Source: Sphingobium terrigena
GTDB lineage: Bacteria > Pseudomonadota > Alphaproteobacteria > Sphingomonadales > Sphingomonadaceae
Length of the DNA stretch: 64,000 nucleotides
Reading direction: 5' to 3'
NCBI RefSeq assembly: GCF_003591655.1
Contig: NZ_QVRA01000004.1
Coordinates: 208,023 to 272,022 of the forward strand
Shown: positions 34,669 through 45,315 of the stretch, in pieces
Layout of the letters: every line of letters begins with the position of its first letter
Numbering within the stretch: the stretch's first letter is position 1
The notes under the pieces: model-generated
What the model was told of the DNA's origin: nothing
The model's database searches: none
Seen by the model: only the letters and a program-made list of their open reading frames with translations
Made by a program: the position numbers and the translations under genes

Positions 34669-35669
34669 AGACAGGCGTCCAGTCGTTCAAGATGGGCGGC
34701 GATGGCATCGGGTGGCAGGAAGGAGCCGGTGAAGCTGTTGCGGGCAAGCTGGACGATTTGCGCTCTGCTAAGGCCGCGTGCCGCCGCCGCCGCGCGATAA
34801 TTGTCGGCGATATAGCCGCCAAAATAAGCGGGATCATCGGAATTGATCGTCGCGCGCAGGCCAAGCTCCAGCATCCGGTCGATCGGATGATCCGCCAGAT
34901 CGTGGACGACGCACAGTTTGAGGTTGGAGAGCGGGCAGACGGTGAGCGTCATGCCTTCGCGCACCAGCCGGTCGACCAGTGCATCCTCCTCCAGCGCGCG
35001 GTTGCCATGGTCGATCCGGTCGACATGGAGCAGGTCGAGCGCTTCATAGACATAGGCGGGCGGGCCTTCCTCGCCGGCATGGGCGGTCAGGCGCAGGCCT
35101 TTGGCGGCGGCGGCGGCGAAAACGCGGGCGAATTTTTCCGGCGGGTGGCCATTTTCGGAGGAATCGAGGCCGACGGCGGCGATCCGGTCGAGCCAGGGGT
35201 CTGCGGCAGCCAGCGTCGCAAATGCCGCCTCTTCGCTCAGATGGCGCAGGAAGGAGAGGATGAGGGCGCTGCTGATGCCGTGGCGCGCCTGCGCGTCTCC
35301 ACAAGCGGAGAGCAGCCCTTCGATGACGGTGGCGAAGGGGATGCCGCGATCGGTATGGGTCTGCGGATCGAACATGAGTTCGGCATGGACCACGCCGTCC
35401 GCCGCCGCGCGATCAAAATAGGCGGCGGCCAGATCATGGAAATCTTGGCTGGTGCGCAGCACGTCCGCCCCGGCATAATAAATGTCGAGAAAATCCTGTA
35501 AGTTGCCGAACGCATAAGCGGCACGGACATCCTCCACGCTGGCATAGGGGATGGCCACGCCGTTGCGCTTGGCAAGCGCGAACATCAGTTCCGGCTCCAG
35601 GCTGCCTTCGATATGCAGATGAAGTTCGGCCTTGGGCAGGGCGCGGATGAAGCTGTCGAGATCGGTCAT
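34665..35669 (-). CDS. add: Adenosine deaminase (cytoplasmic)
   Basis: A 334-residue adenosine deaminase. Metal ligands are in L-P-K-A-E-L-H-L-H-I-E-G at about residues 10-21, with A-H-A-G-E-E-G, R-I-D-H-G-N and I-N-S-D-D-P-A-Y. The length matches bacterial Add/adenine deaminase type. The last residues do not decide between adenosine and adenine. ATG 35669 overlaps the guanine deaminase stop by 4 bp. No signal peptide is seen, so it acts inside the cell, unlike the exported deaminase at 22558. Confidence 0.9.
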   Translation of the reverse strand: MTDLDSFIRALPKAELHLHIEGSLEPELMFALAKRNGVAIPYASVEDVRAAYAFGNLQDFLDIYYAGADVLRTSQDFHDLAAAYFDRAAADGVVHAELMFDPQTHTDRGIPFATVIEGLLSACGDAQARHGISSALILSFLRHLSEEAAFATLAAADPWLDRIAAVGLDSSENGHPPEKFARVFAAAAAKGLRLTAHAGEEGPPAYVYEALDLLHVDRIDHGNRALEEDALVDRLVREGMTLTVCPLSNLKLCVVHDLADHPIDRMLELGLRATINSDDPAYFGGYIADNYRAAAAARGLSRAQIVQLARNSFTGSFLPPDAIAAHLERLDACL

Positions 35670-36961
35670 GATGCTATGCCTTGTCGGTCCCAGGCGCATT
35701 GGCCCATGATGTAGGTCCGCGCAATGACGCGGTCGTCGCCCAGGATTTGCAGCGCGAAAAGACGGTCTGCAAGCGTGGCATTGGCCGTGCGGCGCGCCAG
35801 CAGCGGGGTGGCGGCATAGTCGAGCTGGACGAAATCAGCCTCCTGCCCCGGCTCCAGACCGCCGACCCGGTCGTCAATGTGGAGCAGGACCGCGCTGCCT
35901 GCCGTCGCCAGATAAAGCGCGCGGAAGGGATCGAGCGGATAATGGCGCGACAGGGCGGCCTGATAGGCGAGGCCCGCCGTGTGGAGCAGCGAGAAGGATG
36001 TTCCCGCGCCGACATCGGTGCCAAGGCCGATGCGCACGCCATGGGCGTCCGCCTGCCCAAAATCGAAGAAACCCGACCCCAGAAAAAGGTTGGAACTGGG
36101 GCAGATGGCAATCCCCGCGCCGCTCTCCGCCAGACGGGTGCAGGCGCGGTCGGACAGGTGGACGCCATGGGCGAAAACCGACCGGTCGCCGACCAGACCA
36201 AAGCGGTCATAGACGTCGAGATAGTCGTGCGCGGTCGGAAAGCGATCAGCCACGGCGGCACATTCGCGCAGATTTTCGGCCAGATGGGTGTGCAGCAGCA
36301 CATCGGGATGATCGGCCAGCAAGGCACCCGCGACCTGCAACTGGGCGTCCGATGAGGTCAATGCGAAGCGCGGCGTTACCGCATAGCCAAGCCGGCCGCG
36401 CCCGCGCCAGCGGCGGATCAAGGCGTCGCTCTCATCGCGGGCGCTATCGACGGTGTCGGCCAGTCCCTCTGGTCCCAGATCCATCAATATCTTGCCTGAC
36501 AGGATGCGCATGTTCCGGTCCAGCGCGGCATCGAACAGGGCGTCGACCGAATGGGCATGGACAGTCGGAAAGACGAGCGCGCTGGTCGTGCCGTTGCGCA
36601 ATAGTTCGTCCAGAAACAGGTTCGCCGTCCGGTCGGCATGGGTACGGTCGGCAAAGGCCTTTTCAGCCGGGAAAATATGGCGATCGAGCCAGTCCAGCAA
36701 TTGTTCACCGTGCGAGGCGATATGGTCCATCTGCGCATAATGGACATGGGCGTCGATGAAGCCGGGGACGATCAGGCCGGAAAGATGATCGATCGCGAGG
36801 CCGGGATAACGGGGTGCCAGCGTCTGATAATCGCCCCGCGCGATAATGATGCCATCCTCCACCACCAATAACCCATCTGGTTCGTGGCGGATAGCGTCGG
36901 GATGATGATGCGGATCGCGCGATACCGACAGGAGTTCGCCGCGAAAGCCCCGGATGATCAT
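35666..36961 (-). CDS. guaD: Guanine deaminase
   Basis: A 431-residue amidohydrolase of the GuaD group: G-F-I-D-A-H-V-H-Y-A-Q (metal HxH), T-H-L-A-E-N, F-A-H-G-V-H-L and G-L-G-T-D-V-G-A-G. The early F-P-A-E-K-A-F-A-D segment is typical of guanine deaminase. It converts guanine to xanthine and ammonia, feeding xanthine dehydrogenase. It overlaps xdhC by 4 bp upstream and add by 4 bp downstream. Confidence 0.93.
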   Translation of the reverse strand: MIIRGFRGELLSVSRDPHHHPDAIRHEPDGLLVVEDGIIIARGDYQTLAPRYPGLAIDHLSGLIVPGFIDAHVHYAQMDHIASHGEQLLDWLDRHIFPAEKAFADRTHADRTANLFLDELLRNGTTSALVFPTVHAHSVDALFDAALDRNMRILSGKILMDLGPEGLADTVDSARDESDALIRRWRGRGRLGYAVTPRFALTSSDAQLQVAGALLADHPDVLLHTHLAENLRECAAVADRFPTAHDYLDVYDRFGLVGDRSVFAHGVHLSDRACTRLAESGAGIAICPSSNLFLGSGFFDFGQADAHGVRIGLGTDVGAGTSFSLLHTAGLAYQAALSRHYPLDPFRALYLATAGSAVLLHIDDRVGGLEPGQEADFVQLDYAATPLLARRTANATLADRLFALQILGDDRVIARTYIMGQCAWDRQGIAS

Positions 36962-37878
36962 GCTGTCCTCAATTGCAGCAGTTGGGCCAGTACGGCGATG
37001 GCGATGACATCGGGTTCCTTGCCGGTGACGCCCTGCACGCCGATCGGCGAGGTCAGCCGTGCGCGCGCCTCCGTATCGATGCCGTCGCGCGTCAGCCGCG
37101 CATGGAAACGTGCACCCTTGGTAGCGGAGCCGATCAGGCCGATATAGGCGCAGGGGGAGCGGCTGAGCGCCGCGTGAGTCAGGCGATAGTCAAGGCCATG
37201 GTCATGGGTCAGGATGAGGATGGCGGCGTCATCGGGCGCGTCGGCGACGCATTGCTCGATCGCGGCTTCCGGCACGACCGCAACGCCCTCGATCGTCTCG
37301 AACACCGGGCGGGTGTCGAACCAGGAGAGGCGAAAGGGCAGATTGGCGGCATGGCGCGCGATCGCCTGCCCGACATGGCCAGCGCCGAACAGATAGAGTG
37401 GTCGGCGCTGCTGACCGATAATCTCCGCCAGACTGTCGCCCGCGCGCGGGCGATCGCCGCGCGCCGACAGGCTGGACGGCAGGGTATAGTCGCTGACATG
37501 CCGGTCCACCCAGTCAGGCTGGAAAGTGGAGACAAGGATGCGTTCGTCCGTGGCCTCCGTCAGCCAGTCCATGGCGGAGGGGTCAAGATGTTCGATCAAC
37601 AGCCTTACCCGCCCGCCGCAACATTGGCCCAGCAATGGTCCCAGCGGATAATCCTGCACCCGCCAATGGCCGGGCGGCAGCGCGAGGATGGCGCGGGCCT
37701 GCTCGACCGCGCGATATTCCAGCTGACCGCCGCCGATCGTGCCATAAAGCGCTTCGCCGGTAACGAGCATCCGCGTCCCCGCCCCGCGCGGCGCGGAGCC
37801 TTCGCTCGCCAAGATGCTGATCAGGGCGCTTGGTGTCTTGCCTGCCACGCGCCGCAGCCAGCCCAGCCACTCGCTCAT
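36958..37878 (-). CDS. xdhC: Xanthine dehydrogenase accessory protein XdhC
   Basis: A 306-residue XdhC protein: S-A-P-R-G-A-G-T-R-M-L-V and G-T-I-G-G-G-Q-L-E-Y in the N-terminal domain, then a Rossmann domain (L-F-G-A-G-H-V-G-Q-A). XdhC binds and sulfurates the molybdenum cofactor before insertion into xanthine dehydrogenase. ATG 37878 was chosen because it overlaps the xdhB stop by 4 bp; the open frame extends further but within xdhB. It has the expected neighbours. Confidence 0.95.
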   Translation of the reverse strand: MSEWLGWLRRVAGKTPSALISILASEGSAPRGAGTRMLVTGEALYGTIGGGQLEYRAVEQARAILALPPGHWRVQDYPLGPLLGQCCGGRVRLLIEHLDPSAMDWLTEATDERILVSTFQPDWVDRHVSDYTLPSSLSARGDRPRAGDSLAEIIGQQRRPLYLFGAGHVGQAIARHAANLPFRLSWFDTRPVFETIEGVAVVPEAAIEQCVADAPDDAAILILTHDHGLDYRLTHAALSRSPCAYIGLIGSATKGARFHARLTRDGIDTEARARLTSPIGVQGVTGKEPDVIAIAVLAQLLQLRTA

Positions 37879-40176
37879 CGCGCGCGATGCTCGCTCACCG
37901 CGCGCAATATGCGTTCGGGGGTGGCGGGGGCGTCGAGGCGGGGCAGCGCGCGCACGTCCGGCGCGACCGCCGCAACGGCGCGGGTCAGCGCGGAGAATAC
38001 CGAGATGGCGAGCATGAAGGGCGGTTCGCCAACTGCCTTGGACCGGTTGATGGTCGGTTCGACATTCTCGCCATCCCACAGACTGATCGTCATATGGGCC
38101 GGGCGATCCGACGCGGTCGGGATTTTATAGGTGGCGGGCGAATGGGTCAGCAGGCGGCCCTGATCATCGAAGATCAGTTCTTCGGTCGTCAGCCATCCCT
38201 GCCCTTGGATGAAGCCACCCTCGATCTGGCCGATGTCGATCTGGCGATTGAGCCAGCGGCCGACATCGTGGAGGATATCGACGGCCAGCACCTTATGCTC
38301 GCCGGTCAGTGTGTCGATTGCGACTTCGGACACTGCCGCACCATAGGCGAAATAATAGAAGGGCCGCCCCTGATGCGCGGCGCGGTCATAGGCGATGCCC
38401 GGCGTCGCATAAAAGCCGGTGGCGGCAAGCGAGATGCGGCCGATATGCGCCTTGCGGCACAGTTGGGCGAAGGTCAGGCGTTCGGTCCCGGCGATGACGC
38501 CTTCCGGGGTGAAGTGGACGTCGGTATCGGCACAGCCGAAGGTGCGGGCGAGGAAGGCGGTGAGGCGGTCGCGGATCGTCATCGCGGCGTTGTACGCGGC
38601 CATGCCATTGAGGTCGGCGCCGGACGAGGCGGCGGTGGCCGATGTATTGGGCACCTTGTCGGTGCGGGTGGCGGTGATCCGCACCCGGTCGATCGGCACG
38701 GCGAACACGTCCGCGACAACCTGCGCCACCTTGATATACAGCCCCTGCCCCATTTCCGTGCCGCCATGGTTGATCTGGATCGACCCGTCGGCATAGACCA
38801 GCACCAGAGCACCAGCCTGGTTCAAATGGGTGGTGGTGAAGCTGATCCCGAACTTGACCGGCGTGAGCGCGATGCCTTTCTTGATGATCGGGCTGGCGGC
38901 ATTGAACGCGGCGATGGCGGCGCTGCGGGCGTCGTAGCGAGCGTCGGTGCGCAGCCGGGCTATGAGCTGCGGCGCGATATTGTCGGCGATCGTCATGCCA
39001 TAGGGGGCGACATCGCGACCGGGGCCGTAGAGATTGATGCAGCGGACCGCCAGCGGATCATGGCCCAGATGCGCGGCGACATCGTCCATGATGCGCTCGA
39101 TCGCCAGCATCCCCTGCGGCCCGCCAAAGCCGCGGAAGGCAGTGTCGGACACAGTGTTGGTTTTCAGCCGTTCCGAGACGATTTCGACATCGGGCAGCCA
39201 GTAGCAATTGTCGGCATGGAACATCGCCCGGTCGTTGATCGCCGGGGATAGATCGACCGTCGCACCACAGCGCGAAGCCAGGCGCAGGCGGAGCGCAAGG
39301 ACATGGCCCTGCGCGTCGAAGCCGACATCATAACCCACCCGGAACGCATGGCGCTTGCCGGTCATGACCATGTCATCGTCGCGGTCGCAACGGAATTTGG
39401 CGGGGCGGCCAGTCTTGTCCGCCACCAGCGCGGCCGCGGCGGCGAACAGGGCGGCCTGCGTCTCCTTGCCACCAAAGGCGCCGCCCATGCGCCGCACCTC
39501 CACCGTCACGTCGGCGGAATTGCGGTGGAGCATATGGGCGACCAGATGCTGGACTTCGCTGGGATGTTGGGTGGAACAGAGCAGATGGATCTGGCCATCT
39601 TCGCCGGGCGTAGCGAGCGCGACCTGCCCCTCCAGATAGAAATGATCCTGCCCGCCCATGTCGAAACTGCCGGTCAGGCTATGGGGGGCGTTCGCCAGCG
39701 CGGCGTCGGCATCGCCGCGCGCCATGCGCTGGGTCGGTTCGATCAGCGAATTGGCCGCCTGTGCCGCCTCGATCGTCAGACAGGCGGGCAGCGGCTCATA
39801 GTCGATCTTGGCGAGGCGCGCGGCCTTGCGCGCGGCGCGCTGGCTGGTGGCGGCGACCAGGAAGATGGCTTGTCCGACGCAGATCACTTCGCCATCGGCC
39901 AGCAACCGGTCGTCGCCCGCGACAGGACTGACATCGTTCGCGCCGGGAATGTCGGCGGCGGTAAAGACCTGCACCACCCCTTCCGCGGCGCGGACGGCGG
40001 ACAGGTCCATGGACAGGATGCGGGCATGGGCATGGGCGCTTTGGCCAAAGGCCAAATGGAGCATGTCGGCCGGTTCCGGCCCGTCATCGGCATAGCGGGC
40101 CGCGCCGGTGACATGGAGCGGCGCGCTGTCATGCGGGTGCGATGGTTTGGGCAGCACGCGCCAGGCGGGATCGCGA

Positions 40177-40184
<8 letters not shown>
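37875..40184 (-). CDS. xdhB: Xanthine dehydrogenase molybdopterin-binding subunit
   Basis: A 769-residue molybdenum hydroxylase large subunit. Moco-binding and active-site segments are visible: M-G-G-A-F-G-G-K-E, A-F-R-G-F-G-G-P-Q, S-S-G-A-D-L-N-G and the catalytic Glu in K-A-V-G-E-P-P-F. The R-G-F-G-G-P and G-E-P-P signatures are those of xanthine rather than aldehyde oxidases. It hydroxylates hypoxanthine and xanthine to urate with XdhA. ATG 40184 overlaps the xdhA stop by 8 bp. Confidence 0.95.
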
Positions 40185-41604
<1,420 letters not shown>

Positions 41605-41605
41605 C

Positions 41606-41938
41606 TCAGCTGCCCCGATAGGTCGAATAGCCATAGGGCGAGACGAGCAGCGGGACGTGATAATGGCCCGCATCGGCAATGCCGAAGTCGAGGGTGATGC
41701 TATCGAGGAAGGGCGGATCGGGCAGATCGACGCCCCGCCCGGCGAAATAGGGGGCGACCGCAAATGCCAGCCGGTAGCGGCCCGGTGCGAGCGCAGGCAG
41801 GCCGGGGCATCGGCCGTCCGCGTCGGTAACGCCAGCGAACAGGACGGTCCCGTCGCCATCCATAAGGCGCAATGCAACCCCGGCGGCGGGGCAGCCATGG
41901 CTGGTGTCGAGGACATGGGTGGACAGGCTGGCCATCAT
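41606..41938 (-). CDS. uraH: 5-hydroxyisourate hydrolase (transthyretin-like)
   Basis: A 110-residue transthyretin-related protein with the N-terminal S-T-H-V-L-D-T-S-H-G, the R-Y-R-L-A-F core and the C-terminal signature Y-R-G-S. It hydrolyses 5-hydroxyisourate to OHCU. Start at ATG 41938 gives a 4-bp overlap with the monooxygenase stop; a second ATG follows at 41935. Immediate linkage to the flavoprotein upstream supports the urate oxidation assignment there. Confidence 0.95.
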   Translation of the reverse strand: MMASLSTHVLDTSHGCPAAGVALRLMDGDGTVLFAGVTDADGRCPGLPALAPGRYRLAFAVAPYFAGRGVDLPDPPFLDSITLDFGIADAGHYHVPLLVSPYGYSTYRGS

Positions 41939-43353
41939 GCCGCTTCCTCTTCTGTTTTTGGCCATTGCCCGACAAATTCCGCTTCATCATAGGTGAGCAG
42001 GTCAGCGACCAGTGCGGCGCGATCATCGAGGAAAAGCTGGTCGGTGACGCCTTTCACCAGTCGGGGCAGCGCGGTGCGCAGCCCTGACAGGGCGGAGGCG
42101 GACAGGCCGAGGCTGATGAGCGCGGAGTAGTTGAACGCGAACAGGCCGTGCAACGCCGCTGCGCCAGCCTCTGTCCGGGGCAGCAATTCAAAGCCGTCGC
42201 CGAGATAAGGATGCGCGTCGATCAGTGCATTGGCAGTGCCGGGCGGAGGAGTGAAGCGATCGGCCCAGCGGGCGATATGGGGCGCGACCGCACCCAGTTC
42301 GCCGCGCAGGCCTGGGTCGCTGACAAGGCCGGTGGACAGGATCACGAAATCGAAATCATGCGTCCCCTGCGGCGTCGTCACGCGCACCTGATCGTCGACC
42401 AGTTCGACCGACAGCCAGGGCGCGCCCAGATGAAGGTCAAAACCCGGCCAGGCGGCGGCGCGATCGAATGTGTCATTCGTCGGCGGCTGGTTATGGCCAA
42501 GGAAGGACGCCATCACCGCATATTTGTCCGCGTCCTCAAGCGCGGGATAGCGGCCGGTAAACCCGACCTGTTCCATGAAACGAATGGGGTTGATGCGCGG
42601 TAACACCGGGCGCCGAATGAACACATGCGCCGCTGCGACGCCCAGGCTGAGCGCGGCATTGGCATTGTCAAATGCCGACGCCCCGCCGCCCAATATGCCA
42701 ATGCGCTTGCCCATAAGCGCGGCAAAGTCGATCGGCTCGCTGGTATGGGCATAGCGGTTGCGGGGCAGGGCGTCGCGGATCATGGCGGGCGTGTGCCATT
42801 CGCCGCCGCCCTGTATGCCGGTCGCCAGCACCACCTTGCGCGCCAGCAGCGGCGGCTGGCCATCCAGATGCAGCCGATGGAGGCCATCGCCGATCGGCTC
42901 GACAAGGGTCAGTTTCGTGTTGTTGCGCACCGGCAGGTTCAAAACGCGGCGATACCAGCGCAGATAGGCCATCCAGTCGCCACGCGCGATCTTGCCGACC
43001 GCTTCCCAGCCTGCCGTGCCATGCTGCGCTTCCCACCAGGCGCGATAGGTGAGCGCCGGGATGCCGAAGTCGATGGGGTTGAGTTCCTTGGGCGTGCGCA
43101 GGGTGATCATCCGCGCATAAGTGTCCCACGGCCCTTCCAGCCCGGCGGGGTTTTCGTCGATGACGAGGATGTTGGAGACCCGCTCGCGCAGCAGGCCGAA
43201 GGCGGCGGCAAGTCCGCTCTGCCCGCCGCCGACGATGACGACGTCATGGACATGGCCTTCGCGGGCGGCGCGCGGGCGGGTCCAGTCGGTGCCGCCATGG
43301 CCGATCAGCAGGAGTTGCCGGGCCAGTTCGGATTCCAGCGCGGGTAAGCTCAT
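41935..43353 (-). CDS. FAD/NAD(P)-dependent monooxygenase, probable HpyO-type urate hydroxylase
   Basis: A 472-residue two-dinucleotide flavoprotein: V-I-V-G-G-G-Q-S-G-L at about 39-48 and a second G-I-L-G-G-G-A-S-A-F near 217. It is unlike uricase (UaZ/PuuD) and unlike HpxO-type hydroxylases. Between OHCU decarboxylase and HIU hydrolase genes, it holds the place of the urate-oxidising enzyme. HpyO, a known non-homologous flavin urate hydroxylase of Xanthomonas, is the best fit. No other urate oxidase is in the window. Start at ATG 43353, with GGGGAGGA 6 nt upstream; ATG 43359 is also in frame. Confidence 0.72.
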   Translation of the reverse strand: MSLPALESELARQLLLIGHGGTDWTRPRAAREGHVHDVVIVGGGQSGLAAAFGLLRERVSNILVIDENPAGLEGPWDTYARMITLRTPKELNPIDFGIPALTYRAWWEAQHGTAGWEAVGKIARGDWMAYLRWYRRVLNLPVRNNTKLTLVEPIGDGLHRLHLDGQPPLLARKVVLATGIQGGGEWHTPAMIRDALPRNRYAHTSEPIDFAALMGKRIGILGGGASAFDNANAALSLGVAAAHVFIRRPVLPRINPIRFMEQVGFTGRYPALEDADKYAVMASFLGHNQPPTNDTFDRAAAWPGFDLHLGAPWLSVELVDDQVRVTTPQGTHDFDFVILSTGLVSDPGLRGELGAVAPHIARWADRFTPPPGTANALIDAHPYLGDGFELLPRTEAGAAALHGLFAFNYSALISLGLSASALSGLRTALPRLVKGVTDQLFLDDRAALVADLLTYDEAEFVGQWPKTEEEAA

Positions 43354-43356
43354 ATC

Positions 43357-43498
43357 CATTCCTCCCCGATACGGGGAGGGGGACCGCCCGCAGGGTGGTG
43401 GAGGGGGATAGCCCCACACGCTACGTCAGGAGGATAGCCCCCTCCGTCACCGCTTCGCGGCGCCACCTCCCCGTGCCGGGGAGGAATGCAAACGGCGC
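43357..43498. repeat. Inverted pair of intergenic REP-like elements
   Basis: Two copies of an element of about 50 bp face each other. The left one begins TCCTCCCCGATACGGGGAGG and the right one, read on the other strand, begins TCCTCCCCGGCACGGGGAGG. Each contains its own hairpin. They fill the gap between uraD and the urate hydroxylase gene. Dispersed elements of this type are common in sphingomonads and related bacteria. The transcript could form a long hairpin here. Confidence 0.75.
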
Positions 43499-43939
43499 TC
43501 ATGCCGCGTCCTCCAGCCGCAGCCGAACGATCTCGCCAATCTGGGCAAGCGCGGTTGCGATCTCTTCGTCGCGCCCATGGCTCAGCCGCTGTTCCATCGC
43601 GGCCAATATACCCGCCTTGTCGGTCAGCCGCACGCAGATGATGAAGGGGAAATCGAAGCGCGCGCGATAGGCAGCGTTGAGCGCGTGGAAGCGCTCATAT
43701 TCCGACGCGGTCAGGCGATCCAGTCCGGCGGAGGCCTGCTCCGCAGCGGACGCGTCAGTCAGCCTCTTGTCGATCGCCGCCTTGCCCGCCAGTTCGGGAT
43801 GCGCGCGGATCAGCGCCAATTGCTCCTCCGGCGTCGCGTCATAAACGACGGCCATCAGGTCGGCATGGCGGTCACCCGACGATGGCCGTGCGTCGGCGCG
43901 CGCCTCGATCCAGGGACTATGTTCGAACAGCGCAGTCAA
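43499..43939 (-). CDS. uraD: 2-oxo-4-hydroxy-4-carboxy-5-ureidoimidazoline (OHCU) decarboxylase
   Basis: A 146-residue OHCU decarboxylase with F-E-H-S-P-W-I at the start, R-A-H-P-E-L-A-G-K and F-P-F-I-I-C-V-R near the end. It turns OHCU into (S)-allantoin. The start is a TTG at 43939 that overlaps the upstream TGA by 4 bp. The usual family N-terminus of about 15-20 residues before F-E-H-S-P-W is short. No better in-frame start is visible, so coupling is the main support for the TTG. Confidence 0.88.
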   Translation of the reverse strand: MTALFEHSPWIEARADARPSSGDRHADLMAVVYDATPEEQLALIRAHPELAGKAAIDKRLTDASAAEQASAGLDRLTASEYERFHALNAAYRARFDFPFIICVRLTDKAGILAAMEQRLSHGRDEEIATALAQIGEIVRLRLEDAA

Positions 43940-44316
43940 TGCGTGTTGCCCTCCAGGCTGACATGGGCGGACACGACCTTCCAGCCATCCGCAAATTTGA
44001 TCCAGCTCTGGGTCTGGCGGCCGCGCCGGTCGCTATTCTCGCGAAAAAATTCAGCGTCGGCGGTGGCGAAGCTATCGCCATAGACAGTGATCGCGACCTT
44101 CCCCAGCTTGCGCTGCGGGGAGCCGCCACGGCCTTTGCGAAATTCGCGGATTTCCTCGATCCCGTACAGCACTTCGCCGACGCCATAGCGATTGGTGGTG
44201 GGCGCATGGTGGAACAGCGCGTCCATTGCAGGCACATCGTCCGCCATCAGCGCGCGCTCATATTCGGCAAAAGCGGCGGTGATTTCGGCAAGCAGGATCG
44301 GATCGTCGATGGTCAT
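43936..44316 (-). CDS. hpxZ: HpxZ/AtzH-like (SnoaL-fold, DUF3225) protein
   Basis: A 126-residue NTF2-like protein with A-L-M-A-D-D-V-P-A-M-D-A-L-F, R-Y-G-V-G-E and G-R-Q-T-Q-S-W-I-K. It matches the HpxZ group found in oxalurate operons. The related AtzH is reported to decarboxylate a biuret-type intermediate in cyanuric acid breakdown, so HpxZ may remove a carboxylated nitrogen product. It overlaps puuE and uraD by 4 bp each. HpxW and an HpxY-like amidase are nearby, which supports the call. Confidence 0.8.
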   Translation of the reverse strand: MTIDDPILLAEITAAFAEYERALMADDVPAMDALFHHAPTTNRYGVGEVLYGIEEIREFRKGRGGSPQRKLGKVAITVYGDSFATADAEFFRENSDRRGRQTQSWIKFADGWKVVSAHVSLEGNTH

Positions 44317-45188
44317 GCGGGGTGGACCTCCATCCAGTGGCGGGCAATGTCGATGCGGCGGGCGACCCAGGCGTCTCGACAAGCGATGACATGGTCGAGG
44401 AAGCGGGCGAGTGCGGCGGCGCGGGCCGGTCGCCCCGCGATGCGGCCATGCAGGCCGACCGACATCATCCGGCCACCCTCCGCGCGGAGCTGATCGAACG
44501 TGTCGCGCAGATAGCGGAAGAACTGCTCGCCATCGGTAAAGCCGTTGAGCGCGACGCACTTCATGTCGTTGGCGTCGAGCGTGTAGGGGACGATCAGCTG
44601 CCCCTCTGCATAATAAGGCAGGTCGTCGGCATAGCTGTCAGCATCATAAATGAAGCCACCGTCTTCGCGCACCAGCCGGGCGGTGTTGGGCGATGTGCGG
44701 CCCTGATACCAGCCTAGCGGGCGGGTGCCGGTCAGCTTTTCATGCAGCGCGATGGCCTGCGCGATATGGGCGCGTTCCACCTCTTCAGGGACATATTGAT
44801 AGTCGATCCATTTCAGGCCGTGGCTGGCAATTTCCCAATCGGCCGCCAGCATCGCCTCGACCGCCGCCGGGTTCATCGCCATCGCATTGGCGACGCCAAA
44901 TATGGTGACGGGCAGGCCGCGTTCGGTGAACAGGCGATGCAGCCGCCAGAAACCGGCGCGGCTGCCATATTCATAGAGGCTTTCCATCGCCATCGCGCGC
45001 GCGGGGTGGCTAGCGGCACCGACCATTTCGGAGAGGAAGGCTTCGGACCCCTTGTCGCCGTTGAGGACGCTATTTTCCGCGCCTTCCTCATAATTGACGA
45101 CGAATTGCACAGCGATGCGCGCGCCACCGGGCCAGCGCGGGTCCGGCGGGTGTTGACCATAGCCGATAAGGTCGCGAGGGAGCGTCAT
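44313..45188 (-). CDS. puuE: PuuE-type allantoinase (polysaccharide deacetylase fold)
   Basis: A 291-residue PuuE/HpxB-type protein with R-D-L-I-G-Y-G-Q-H-P-P-D-P, V-N-Y-E-E-G, G-S-R-A-G-F-W-R, I-A-S-H-G and W-Y-Q-G-R-T-S-P-N-T. These are hallmarks of the metal-free allantoinase group. It opens allantoin to allantoate. It is the first gene after a repeat-filled gap and overlaps hpxZ by 4 bp. Confidence 0.93.
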   Translation of the reverse strand: MTLPRDLIGYGQHPPDPRWPGGARIAVQFVVNYEEGAENSVLNGDKGSEAFLSEMVGAASHPARAMAMESLYEYGSRAGFWRLHRLFTERGLPVTIFGVANAMAMNPAAVEAMLAADWEIASHGLKWIDYQYVPEEVERAHIAQAIALHEKLTGTRPLGWYQGRTSPNTARLVREDGGFIYDADSYADDLPYYAEGQLIVPYTLDANDMKCVALNGFTDGEQFFRYLRDTFDQLRAEGGRMMSVGLHGRIAGRPARAAALARFLDHVIACRDAWVARRIDIARHWMEVHPA

Positions 45189-45193
45189 GCAGG

Positions 45194-45307
45194 CCCACCC
45201 TTCCCCGTTCGGGCTGAGCGAAGTCGAAGCCCTCGCCTGAGCGTAGCGAAGGCACCTCGCTTCGCTCGGCGGCGCCCTTCGACAAGCTCAGGGCGAACGG
45301 GGGTGGG
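45194..45307. repeat. Intergenic inverted-repeat element
   Basis: The gap between puuE and the aminotransferase gene holds an imperfect inverted repeat. The left arm CCGTTCGGGCTGAGCGAAGT plus TCGAAG pairs with a right arm that ends in CTCAGGGCGAACGG. Smaller internal GCGAAG/CTTCGC hairpins lie between. This matches a dispersed element (G-T-T-C-G-G-G-C-T-G-A-G-C-type) common in sphingomonad genomes. It sits inside what is otherwise one leftward operon and may weaken read-through. Confidence 0.7.
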
Positions 45308-45315
45308 AGGGAGCG

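Noticed and set aside
43357..45307. CRISPR array or insertion-sequence ends
   Set aside because: The repeats occur as inverted pairs without regular spacers, and no transposase or cas gene is nearby. They look like dispersed REP-type elements.
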